Origin: MVRV01 sp964469905
GTDB taxonomy: Bacteria; Desulfobacterota; Syntrophia; Syntrophales; Smithellaceae
Length of the DNA: 64,000 bases
NCBI GenBank assembly: GCA_964469905.1
Contig: CAYXZW010000010.1
Span: forward strand, 1 to 64,000
Direction of reading: 5' to 3'
Below are positions 44,046-50,936 of the stretch, piece by piece. Every line of letters starts with the position of its first letter. The stretch's first letter is position 1. The position numbers and the translations under genes are program-made. Below the pieces are notes generated by a model. It was not told the DNA's origin, did no database searches, and saw only the letters and a program-made list of their open reading frames with translations.

Positions 44046-44075
44046 TTGACACTTTGCCCTCTTGGCCGCTATATT
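44046..44075 (+). promoter_or_regulatory. rmuC promoter
   Basis: TTGACA (44046-44051) and TATATT (44070-44075), 18 bp apart, about 45 bp before the start codon. Confidence 0.75.
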
Positions 44076-44220
44076 CCCATTTTATTTAAGAAAAACAATA
44101 ACCGGCAACAAACTTAAGGAATGCCCGCACGCATGGAAATACTTCTAACTATAGTTTTAATCCTGATCGCGGTTGTTGTCATACTGCAACTCTGGCTGAT
44201 CAAACGACCACCCTTTGACC
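44046..44220 (+). repeat. Duplicated rmuC promoter and 5' end, proximal copy
   Basis: The copy belonging to intact rmuC; matches 40258-40432 at about 90% with no gaps. Confidence 0.85.
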
Positions 44221-45467
44221 TTTCGCCGCTGGCGGGTAAGCTCGATACATTGCAAAACCTGCAGGAAAGGACCGACCGTTCAGTTCGGGATGAGATTGCC
44301 CAATTTCGTGCCGAAATGCAAACCCAGTCTCATCAGGAAAGAGCGGAGTTGGCCTCATCGCTGAAATCATTCGGTGATTCCGTGCAGAAAAGCATGGCGG
44401 AAATCGCCGGACTGCAGCGCAGCCAACTCGAAGGATTTGCCGCCCAGTTATCCGTATTAACTTTAACTAACGAACAAAAGATGGACGCTGTCCGGCTGAT
44501 TGTCGATGAGAAACTCAAGCAGATTCAGGAAGACAATACCCGCCAGCTTGACCGGATGCGCGAAACCGTCGACGAAAAGCTGCAGGGCACACTGGAAAAA
44601 AGACTGGGTGAATCCTTCAAGCAGGTATCCGAACGCCTCGAACTGGTGCATCAGGGTTTGGGCGACATGCGCAATCTGGCTGCCGGTGTCGGTGATTTAA
44701 AAAAGGTACTCACCAATATCAAAACACGCGGCATCTGGGGCGAAGTACAGCTCGGCGCCTTGCTGGAAGAAATTCTGGCACCCGAACAATATGCCAAAAA
44801 CGTCCGCATTGCCGAGCATTCCAACGAAACCGTAGAGTTTGCCATAAAATTACCCGGCCAGGGTGAGCAAGGCGGCGATCATGTGCTGATTCCGGTGGAT
44901 GCCAAATTTCCAGTGGAAGATTATTCCCGACTGCTCGAAGCACAGGAAAACGGCGATGCGGGAGCCGCCGAAGAGGCATCCCGGCTACTGGAAACCAGAA
45001 TCAAGAATGAAGCCAAAGATATTTTCAAAAAATATATCTCTCCTCCGAAGACTACTGATTTCGGGATTATGTTTTTGCCGTCCGAAGGACTTTATGCCGA
45101 AATAATTCGCCGCACTGATTTGGTTCAACTCTTGCAAAGGGAATATCACGTTGTAGTAGCGGGTCCTTCCACCTTTGCTGCTTTTTTAAACAGTTTGCAG
45201 ATGGGCTTCCGCAGCCTCGCCATTCAGAAACGCTCCGGCGAAGTGTGGAAAGTCCTGGGCGAGATAAAGAACGAATTTGACAAATTCGGCTTAACACTGG
45301 ATGCCGTCCGCAAAAAACTGGAACAGGCAACCAATTCCATGGATGATGTGCAAAAGAAATCGCGTACTATTCAGAGAAAACTGCGCTCGGTTCAGGATTT
45401 GCCCGGAAGTGCCGAAACTCAGCTGCTCGCGGATCAAACAGCGGAAGAAAACGAAACTGGCTTTTGA
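44121..45467 (+). CDS. rmuC: DNA recombination protein RmuC
   Basis: A 448-residue membrane-anchored protein of the RmuC family, linked in E. coli to limiting rearrangements at short inverted repeats. A single N-terminal helix (about 6-27) is followed by a long coiled coil (about 40-180) and the RmuC nuclease-like domain, with RGIWGEVQLGALLEEIL, LIPVDAKFPVEDY and IMFLPSEGLYAE. ATG 44121 has TTAAGGA upstream. Its own promoter and first 33 codons are duplicated 3.8 kb upstream, across the kinase gene. Confidence 0.93.
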   Translation: MPARMEILLTIVLILIAVVVILQLWLIKRPPFDLSPLAGKLDTLQNLQERTDRSVRDEIAQFRAEMQTQSHQERAELASSLKSFGDSVQKSMAEIAGLQRSQLEGFAAQLSVLTLTNEQKMDAVRLIVDEKLKQIQEDNTRQLDRMRETVDEKLQGTLEKRLGESFKQVSERLELVHQGLGDMRNLAAGVGDLKKVLTNIKTRGIWGEVQLGALLEEILAPEQYAKNVRIAEHSNETVEFAIKLPGQGEQGGDHVLIPVDAKFPVEDYSRLLEAQENGDAGAAEEASRLLETRIKNEAKDIFKKYISPPKTTDFGIMFLPSEGLYAEIIRRTDLVQLLQREYHVVVAGPSTFAAFLNSLQMGFRSLAIQKRSGEVWKVLGEIKNEFDKFGLTLDAVRKKLEQATNSMDDVQKKSRTIQRKLRSVQDLPGSAETQLLADQTAEENETGF

Positions 45468-45503
45468 TGTGGCCAGTTGGCTTCGATATCAGCAATATTT
45501 TAT

Positions 45504-45534
45504 TTGACACATAAATTGATATATGGTTTACATT
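45504..45534 (+). promoter_or_regulatory. Promoter candidate for the second liv operon leader
   Basis: TTGACA (45504-45509) is followed by TTTACA after 17 bp or TACATT after 19 bp. The -10 match is only fair. It would place transcription start near 45540, about 45 nt before the leader peptide. Confidence 0.5.
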
Positions 45535-45585
45535 CCCATACCAAAAAGCATTTGGCATTAAAGGATTAAGAGGTCACTAGAAAGA

Positions 45586-45687
45586 ATGTTCAGCTGCAGC
45601 AACTACAGGATAGACAGCAAAATAGGCCGGAATTATTACGGCTATTACTATTATTGCGCTATACTGTACCGGTCTGCTCCCTGCTGA
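45586..45687 (+). CDS. Tyrosine-rich leader peptide (33 codons)
   Basis: A short ORF from ATG 45586 to TGA 45685-45687. It encodes MFSCSNYRIDSKIGR, then NYYGYYYYCAILYRSAPC. Eight of 33 residues are Tyr, six of them in an eight-residue run (45631-45654). A purine-rich AAGAGG and AGAAAGA lie upstream, though not an ideal Shine-Dalgarno. Its stop is 24 nt before the stem of an intrinsic terminator. This is the architecture of amino-acid leader peptides that time transcription attenuation. I infer that ribosome stalling at Tyr codons under low Tyr-tRNA favours read-through into the liv operon. Confidence 0.65.
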   Translation: MFSCSNYRIDSKIGRNYYGYYYYCAILYRSAPC

Positions 45688-45724
45688 AACTTCGCCAAAT
45701 AAATCGAACAAAAGCCACGGGGAG
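45677..45724 (+). promoter_or_regulatory. Candidate antiterminator pairing
   Basis: CTCCCTG (45677-45683) can pair with CGGGGAG (45718-45724), with one G-U. The pairing consumes the base of the terminator 5' arm. The first strand lies on the last leader codons, so a ribosome at the stop would hide it, while one stalled at the Tyr run would leave it free. A weaker upstream stem, GGCCGG (45625-45630) with CCGGTC (45669-45674), could serve as the anti-antiterminator. Folding energies were not calculated. Confidence 0.5.
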
Positions 45725-45750
45725 ATAACCAAACCGTGGCTTTTTTATTT
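45711..45750 (+). terminator. Intrinsic terminator (attenuator) before livK set 2
   Basis: AAAGCCACGG (45711-45720) and CCGTGGCTTTTTT form a strong stem with a 13-nt loop, followed by TTTTTTATTTTTT. It lies upstream of the first structural gene, not after one, so it should act as an attenuator. Confidence 0.85.
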
Positions 45751-45791
45751 TTTAGCAAATTTATCATAATATTCGGAAAAGGAGATTGTTT

Positions 45792-46934
45792 ATGTTCAAA
45801 AAAATGTTGGGTTTAGTTCTTTGCATGATTGTTGTCGGTCTTATGGCCGGATCAGCTTTTGGAGCTCCTCCCATTAAAATCGGGGCGCTTTTTTCCGTCT
45901 CCGGACCGGCTTCGTTCCTGGGCGAACCGGAGCGTAACACCGCCGAAATGATGGTGACGGAAATCAACAAGGCCGGTGGAATCAAGGGCCGCAAGCTGGA
46001 ACTCATCGTCTATGACACTCAGGCCGACGCGACTAAAGCCGTTCAGGCGGCCAATAAGCTGATTAAAGACGACAAGGTTGTCGCCATTATCGGCCCCAGC
46101 ACAACCGGTGATACCATGGCTGTTATTCCGGTGGTAGAAAAAGCCGAAATTCCCCTTGTTTCCTGTGCCGCCGGTATCAAGATTACCGAACCGGTAAAAA
46201 AATGGGTTTTTAAAACAGCACAAAATGATGCTCTGGCCGTTGCCAGAATATTTGAGTACTTGAAAAAACAGAAGATAGCTAAAATTGCAATTCTGACAGT
46301 TTCGGATGGTTTTGGTTCTTCCGGCAGAGAACAGCTCGTGTCACAGGCTGGCAAATTCGGCATACAAATAATCTCCGATGAAACCTACGGACCCAAAGAT
46401 ACAGACATGACGGCTCAGTTGACTAAAATCCGCGGCGGCGCCGCCCAGGCCATTATTTGCTGGGGAACCAATCCCGGCCCGGCGGTTGTAGCCAGAAACA
46501 TCCAGCAGCTGGGAATTAAACTTCCCTTGTATATGAGCCATGGTGTTTCTTCCCTGAAATTCATTGAACTGGCAGGTGATGCTGCTGAAGGCATTATCCT
46601 GCCCTCCGGCCGGGTTGTTGTTGCCAGACATCTTCCCAAGAATGATCCCCAGAAAAAGGCGCTGCTCAATTATGTCGATAATTACAAGAAACACTATAAA
46701 GTGGAAGGTGATCATTTCGGAGGTCATGCTTATGACGCCATCATGCTGATTAAAGGTGCTATCGAACGCGGCGGTGATTCGCCGGCGGCGATTCGCGACG
46801 AACTGGAAAAAACAAAGAAATTCGCCGGTATCGGCGGAACGTTCTCTTTTTCACCGCAGGATCATGCCGGTCTGCAAAGCGATGCTTTCGTGCTGGTGCA
46901 AATTAAAAATAAAGGCTGGACACTGCTTAAATAA
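45792..46934 (+). CDS. livK: Branched-chain-type ABC substrate-binding protein (liv set 2)
   Basis: A 380-residue periplasmic binding protein. The signal peptide ends near AFG-APPIK. IKIGALFSVSGPASFLGEPE begins the mature fold, and KAGGIKGRKLELIVYD follows. I chose ATG 45792 because AAAAGGAG lies 7 bp upstream; a TTG two codons earlier is in frame. The Tyr-rich leader and a PaaK-type ligase downstream suggest an aromatic ligand, by inference. It heads the second liv operon. Confidence 0.88.
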   Translation: MFKKMLGLVLCMIVVGLMAGSAFGAPPIKIGALFSVSGPASFLGEPERNTAEMMVTEINKAGGIKGRKLELIVYDTQADATKAVQAANKLIKDDKVVAIIGPSTTGDTMAVIPVVEKAEIPLVSCAAGIKITEPVKKWVFKTAQNDALAVARIFEYLKKQKIAKIAILTVSDGFGSSGREQLVSQAGKFGIQIISDETYGPKDTDMTAQLTKIRGGAAQAIICWGTNPGPAVVARNIQQLGIKLPLYMSHGVSSLKFIELAGDAAEGIILPSGRVVVARHLPKNDPQKKALLNYVDNYKKHYKVEGDHFGGHAYDAIMLIKGAIERGGDSPAAIRDELEKTKKFAGIGGTFSFSPQDHAGLQSDAFVLVQIKNKGWTLLK

Positions 46935-46952
46935 GTGTGTATTTATTTAAAG

Positions 46953-46987
46953 AAGAGCAACGCAGGATAAATCCCTGCGTTGCTCTT
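46953..46987 (+). other. Perfect intercistronic hairpin after livK (set 2)
   Basis: AAGAGCAACGCAGG (46953-46966) and CCTGCGTTGCTCTT (46974-46987) form a 14-bp perfect stem with a 7-nt loop and no T-run. It matches in position the hairpin after livK of set 1. Confidence 0.8.
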
Positions 46988-47013
46988 ACTATCTTACGCA
47001 AATGATTTAATAA

Positions 47014-47898
47014 ATGGATAACTCCCCGCAATTATTTCAGTATGTTTTATCAGGGCTCTCCAACGGAGCAATATATGCCCTGATTGGATTTGGCTTCGCC
47101 ATTATTTATAATGCCACCGGCATCATCAACTTTGCCCAGGGCGAATTTGTAATGCTGGGAGGCATGCTGACACTTTTTTTTCTCGTCTTATTACATTTTC
47201 CCTTAATTCCGGCCATTGTGCTGGCTATCCTGATTTCTACGGTCATCGGCATTGTTTTTGAAAGACTGGCTATCCGACCCCTGAAAAACGCGCCTCCTCT
47301 GAGTATGGTAATCATAACAATTGGCGCCAGCATACTGATTCGGGGTATTGCCATGCTGGTCTGGGGAAAAGATACTCATGCCATCCCGGCCTTCTCCGGT
47401 AATGAACCGCTTTATATTGCCGGAGCGACAATTCTGCCGCAGCATATCTGGATTTTCGCCATCACGCTTTTGATCATAGCCGCCAACAAAATATTTTTTA
47501 ACTACAGCATTGTCGGCAAAGCCATGCGAGCCTGTTCCTACAACAGCCAGGCCGCCAGTCTCGTCGGCATCAATGTTAAGACCATGGTTCTTCTTTCTTT
47601 TGTCATCAGTTCCGCCATCGGATCAATGGCGGGAATCATCATTGCGCCCTTGACCATGACTTCTTTCGATGTCGGTATAATGCTGGGGCTGAAGGGTTTT
47701 TGCGCTGTGATTATCGGCGGCATGAGCAGCGGACTGGGCACCATTATGGGTGGTTTACTTCTGGGATTGCTCGAATCACTCGGCGCCGGTTATATTTCCG
47801 CCAGCTATAAAGATGCCATTGCTTTTATAATTTTATTATTAATCCTTTTTATTCGGCCGGAAGGCTTATTCAAGCAAAAGGAAACGGAAAGAGTTTAG
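47014..47898 (+). CDS. livH: Branched-chain-type ABC permease LivH (set 2)
   Basis: A 294-residue membrane permease with about eight helices. The INFAQGEFVMLGGM motif lies near residue 38, with GINVKTMVLLSFVISSAIGS and IGGMSSGLGTIMGGLLLG as the later conserved segments. ATG 47014 starts after the livK hairpin. Its stop codon is the first base block of repeat C2. Confidence 0.92.
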   Translation: MDNSPQLFQYVLSGLSNGAIYALIGFGFAIIYNATGIINFAQGEFVMLGGMLTLFFLVLLHFPLIPAIVLAILISTVIGIVFERLAIRPLKNAPPLSMVIITIGASILIRGIAMLVWGKDTHAIPAFSGNEPLYIAGATILPQHIWIFAITLLIIAANKIFFNYSIVGKAMRACSYNSQAASLVGINVKTMVLLSFVISSAIGSMAGIIIAPLTMTSFDVGIMLGLKGFCAVIIGGMSSGLGTIMGGLLLGLLESLGAGYISASYKDAIAFIILLLILFIRPEGLFKQKETERV

Positions 47899-48057
47899 GG
47901 GCCGTTACAAAATGAAATAGCCCCCCTGCGGGCCTTGTTACCTCGCGTGACCTCGCGCCACCTTCAGGTGGTTAGGTTATCAGGTTATGGCCAAACTATT
48001 GAATATCTCACCATTGAGCTACGGCTCCTTATGCCGGTGACGATATCATAATGTTAA
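47896..48057. repeat. Dispersed palindromic element, family C, copy 2
   Basis: Fills the livH-livM gap and begins on the livH stop codon. Its 44-bp core (47947-47990) is the reverse complement of 31033-31076 with one mismatch. GGGGCCGTTAC at one end and GGCTCCTTATGCCG at the other match copy 3 at 57272-57378. It contains CCACCTTCAGGTGG, a small perfect palindrome. Confidence 0.8.
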
Positions 48058-48094
48058 AGTTATTTTTGAAAAAAGGCTTAGCTACAAAATTAAA

Positions 48095-49069
48095 ATGACC
48101 AAAGAAAAACGCGAAATAATAATATTTCTGATCTTTACGCTGGCCGTACTGATAACGCCCTTTTTTCTGCGGGGCAGTTATTTTATCAATGTCCTGGTTT
48201 TTATCGGCATTAACACCATGCTGGCTGTGGCGCTGAATCTCCTGCTGGGCTATGCCGGACAGATTTCACTCGGACATGCCGCTTTTTTCGGATTAGGAGC
48301 ATATATCTCCGGGGTTCTTACTACCCGGTTTGGCTTTGATCCCTGGATTGTTCTGTTCATTGCCGCTGCCGTAAGCGGCGTCCTGGCTTTTATCATCGGG
48401 TTCCCCATTTTAAAATTGAAGGGACATTACTTGGCCATGGCAACACTTGGTTTCGGCATTATTATGTTTATCGTTTTCAATGAAACTGTAGCAATCACCG
48501 GCGGCCCGTCCGGACTTCCGGGGATACCAAATCTTCAAATAAGCTCCCTCATCTTTGACAACGATTGGAGCAATTATTATCTGATCTGGACATTTACCCT
48601 GCTGGTGATGCTTTTATCGATTAACTTGTCGCAGTCCCGCATCGGTCGAGCGCTGCGGGCAATTGCCGATTCGGAAGTGGCTGCCCGGGTCATGGGCGTC
48701 AATGCCCGGTTGCTCAAAGTTCAGATATTTACGGTTTCCGCCGTAATTTCGGCGATTGCCGGCAGTTTATATGCTCATACCATGACTTTTATTTCTCCGG
48801 CTTCTTTCGGGTTTAACTTTTCCATCGAACTGGTGACAATGGTGATCATCGGTGGCCTGGGCAGCATTTACGGTTCCTTCCTCGGAGCGGCAATTTTAAC
48901 CATTCTGCCGGAGTTCCTCCGTATTTTGCAGGATTATGACATTATCGTTTACGGTCTGATGCTGATTATCATGACCATGTATCTGCCCGGTGGCCTGATC
49001 AGCGGGTTCACGCAAATAGTCGGATTCATCAGCGGCAAAATAAAAAGCTGGGGCCAAAGTCATGCTTAG
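48095..49069 (+). CDS. livM: Branched-chain-type ABC permease LivM (set 2)
   Basis: A 324-residue membrane permease. LLGYAGQISLGHAAFFGLGAY is split by helix 3 as in LivM (shown residues start near 50), and IIGGLGSIYGSFLGAAIL is the coupling region. The start is ATG 48095, without a strong site. The stop overlaps livG by 8 bp. Confidence 0.91.
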   Translation: MTKEKREIIIFLIFTLAVLITPFFLRGSYFINVLVFIGINTMLAVALNLLLGYAGQISLGHAAFFGLGAYISGVLTTRFGFDPWIVLFIAAAVSGVLAFIIGFPILKLKGHYLAMATLGFGIIMFIVFNETVAITGGPSGLPGIPNLQISSLIFDNDWSNYYLIWTFTLLVMLLSINLSQSRIGRALRAIADSEVAARVMGVNARLLKVQIFTVSAVISAIAGSLYAHTMTFISPASFGFNFSIELVTMVIIGGLGSIYGSFLGAAILTILPEFLRILQDYDIIVYGLMLIIMTMYLPGGLISGFTQIVGFISGKIKSWGQSHA

Positions 49070-49814
49070 ACTCGACGGCATAACTAAAATATTCGGCGGG
49101 CTTACCGCTCTGACGGATGTATCCTTAGAGGTAAAAAAAGGCTCCATAACCGGTGTCATCGGCCCGAATGGCGCGGGCAAAACCACCTTGTTTAATATTG
49201 TAACCGGCCTTTACACACAGACATCCGGTGAGGTATATCTGGGCGAAAAAAATATTTCCCGTGTGGCGACGGAATCCCTTGCTGCGCTCGGTCTTGTGCG
49301 TACTTTCCAGAACATGGAACTTTTCGGGCAAATGACTGTGCTGGAAAACGTCATGGTCGGACTCCATACAAAAAGCAGAAGCGGGGTTATTTCCTGTGCG
49401 TTTAAACTGCCCCGGCAGATTAAAGAAGAAAAAATGATTGCCCAAAAGGCCATGCACTGGCTGGATTTTACAGGGCTTACTGCTGAGGCCGGAAATACGG
49501 CCAATAACCTGCCTTTCGGCAAGGGCCGGATACTGGAGATTGCCCGAGCCCTGGCTGCCCAACCGCAGCTTATCCTGATGGACGAACCGGCAGCGGGGTT
49601 AAATGACATGGAAACCGCTCAAATGGCGGGGCTTATTTACAAAATCTGGGATTCCGGCATAACTGTCGTGCTGGTGGAGCACAACATGGATCTGGTAATG
49701 GATATCTGTGACTCCATCGTGGTTTTAAACCTGGGGGAAAAGCTGGCCTGCGGTACTCCGCGCGAGATTCAGGAAAATCCGGCGGTGATTGCAGCCTACC
49801 TGGGCGACGGATAA
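49062..49814 (+). CDS. livG: Branched-chain-type ABC ATPase LivG (set 2)
   Basis: A 250-residue ATPase. Walker A is GPNGAGKTT, Walker B LILMDEPAAGLN, and the switch region VVLVEHNMDLV. The signature is NLPFGKGRILEIARAL, again not LSGGQ but in the LivG position. It overlaps livM by 8 bp. The next gene is 210 bp away because of repeat A2. Confidence 0.9.
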   Translation: MLRLDGITKIFGGLTALTDVSLEVKKGSITGVIGPNGAGKTTLFNIVTGLYTQTSGEVYLGEKNISRVATESLAALGLVRTFQNMELFGQMTVLENVMVGLHTKSRSGVISCAFKLPRQIKEEKMIAQKAMHWLDFTGLTAEAGNTANNLPFGKGRILEIARALAAQPQLILMDEPAAGLNDMETAQMAGLIYKIWDSGITVVLVEHNMDLVMDICDSIVVLNLGEKLACGTPREIQENPAVIAAYLGDG

Positions 49815-49897
49815 CGGCTGTTTTTCACGAAAACAAAACAGGACAACAATGCTAGGAACTGCCAATTCCGATGGAACTTAAAATTTCTCAATATTTA

Positions 49898-50023
49898 GCG
49901 CCTTAGTAAAAAGATCCAGAGGCAAGGCGTGCAAATATTGAGAAACGAGGCGTACTTTTTAGCGTACGCCGCAGTGACAAAATATGCAGCACAACGCTGC
50001 ATATGGACTTTTTACAAGGTCGC
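49898..50023. repeat. Dispersed palindromic element, family A, copy 2
   Basis: Fills the livG-livF gap. Outer arms are GTAAAAAGATCCAG...CAAGGCGTGC and a right arm ending CATATGGACTTTTTAC. The central hairpin is GGCGTAC (49949-49955) and GTACGCC (49964-49970). A second perfect hairpin, ATATGCAGC/GCTGCATAT, lies near 49982-50004. It is inverted relative to copies 1 and 3. Confidence 0.75.
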
Positions 50024-50024
50024 T

Positions 50025-50768
50025 ATGCTGAAGATAAAGAACATCAATACATACTACGGGCGAGTGCACGCCCTGAAAAATGTGTCCCTGCATCTGAGGG
50101 AAGGGGAGATAGTTACGCTTATCGGCGCCAACGGTGCGGGTAAGACTACCCTGCTTAATTCCTTATCCTGTATTGTGCCGGTGGCAAGCGGCGAGATTCT
50201 TTTTGCCGGAGAATCCATCAGCAATCTGGCACCAAGCCAGATCGTCCGGCTGGGCATATCTCAGGTTCCGGAAGGCCGGCAGGTTTTCAAACCGCTTTCG
50301 GTGGAAGACAACCTGGAACTCGGAGCTTATCAGCATTCCGGCTCCCGGTCAGGCAGGGCGGAGGCGAAAAATACCGCCGCCATGATTTACGATTTATTTC
50401 CTATCTTGCATAAAAGAAGAAAGCAACTGGCCGGAACCCTATCAGGCGGAGAACAGCAAATGCTTTCCGTCGGTCGTGCGCTGATGGCCAAGCCCAAACT
50501 TATGCTGCTCGACGAACCGTCGATGGGGCTGGCTCCGATGATTGTTGCCGAAATATTCCGCGTTATTGAAAATCTGTCGCGGGAAAAGAAAACGACAATT
50601 CTGTTGGTGGAGCAAAACGCCCGGGCAGCCCTGAAAATGGCCCATCGCGGTTACGTGCTGGAAACGGGAAAGATGATTCTGGAGGGAACTGCTGAGGAGT
50701 TACTGGGAAATAAAGACGTGCAGCGGGCCTATCTGGGACGGGATAAGAAGGAAATCTGGGAGCGATAA
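50025..50768 (+). CDS. livF: Branched-chain-type ABC ATPase LivF (set 2)
   Basis: A 247-residue ATPase with Walker A GANGAGKTT, signature LSGGEQQMLSVGRALM, Walker B LMLLDEPSMGL and switch region LLVEQNARAAL. I chose ATG 50025 because it begins the domain; the frame is open to 49929 through the repeat. It begins 2 bp after repeat A2 and so has no ordinary ribosome-binding site of its own; AAGG in the repeat end may serve. Confidence 0.9.
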   Translation: MLKIKNINTYYGRVHALKNVSLHLREGEIVTLIGANGAGKTTLLNSLSCIVPVASGEILFAGESISNLAPSQIVRLGISQVPEGRQVFKPLSVEDNLELGAYQHSGSRSGRAEAKNTAAMIYDLFPILHKRRKQLAGTLSGGEQQMLSVGRALMAKPKLMLLDEPSMGLAPMIVAEIFRVIENLSREKKTTILLVEQNARAALKMAHRGYVLETGKMILEGTAEELLGNKDVQRAYLGRDKKEIWER

Positions 50769-50890
50769 GTGCAGTTGAAAACCGCTCATCTACGGCGTTG
50801 CGTTTCACACCTAACCGCTCAACGTATATTCATATACGCCTCGCGATTCGGTTTTTACGCGCCTTGTACCTGAGCAGTTTTGAACTGCAC
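50769..50890. repeat. Dispersed palindromic element, family A, copy 3
   Basis: Begins right after the livF stop. Outer arms GTGCAGTT (50769-50776) and AACTGCAC (50883-50890) pair perfectly; ACGGCGTTGCG and CGCGCCTTGT are the conserved shoulders. The central hairpin is CGTATAT/ATATACG (50823-50838). Confidence 0.75.
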
Positions 50891-50936
50891 CTAAAAGAGA
50901 ATACTCAACTGCATGAATTAGCCGGGAGGTTTTAAG

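Larger units (their letters stand above)
45468..45791. other. Leader region of the second liv operon
   Basis: A 324-bp region holding a promoter candidate (TTGACA at 45504-45509), the Tyr-rich leader peptide (45586-45687), a candidate antiterminator stem and an intrinsic terminator. Each part is listed separately. Confidence 0.7.

Noticed and set aside
45586..45750. T-box riboswitch instead of a leader peptide
   Set aside because: No T-box consensus sequence or specifier loop was found; the translated Tyr run explains the region better.
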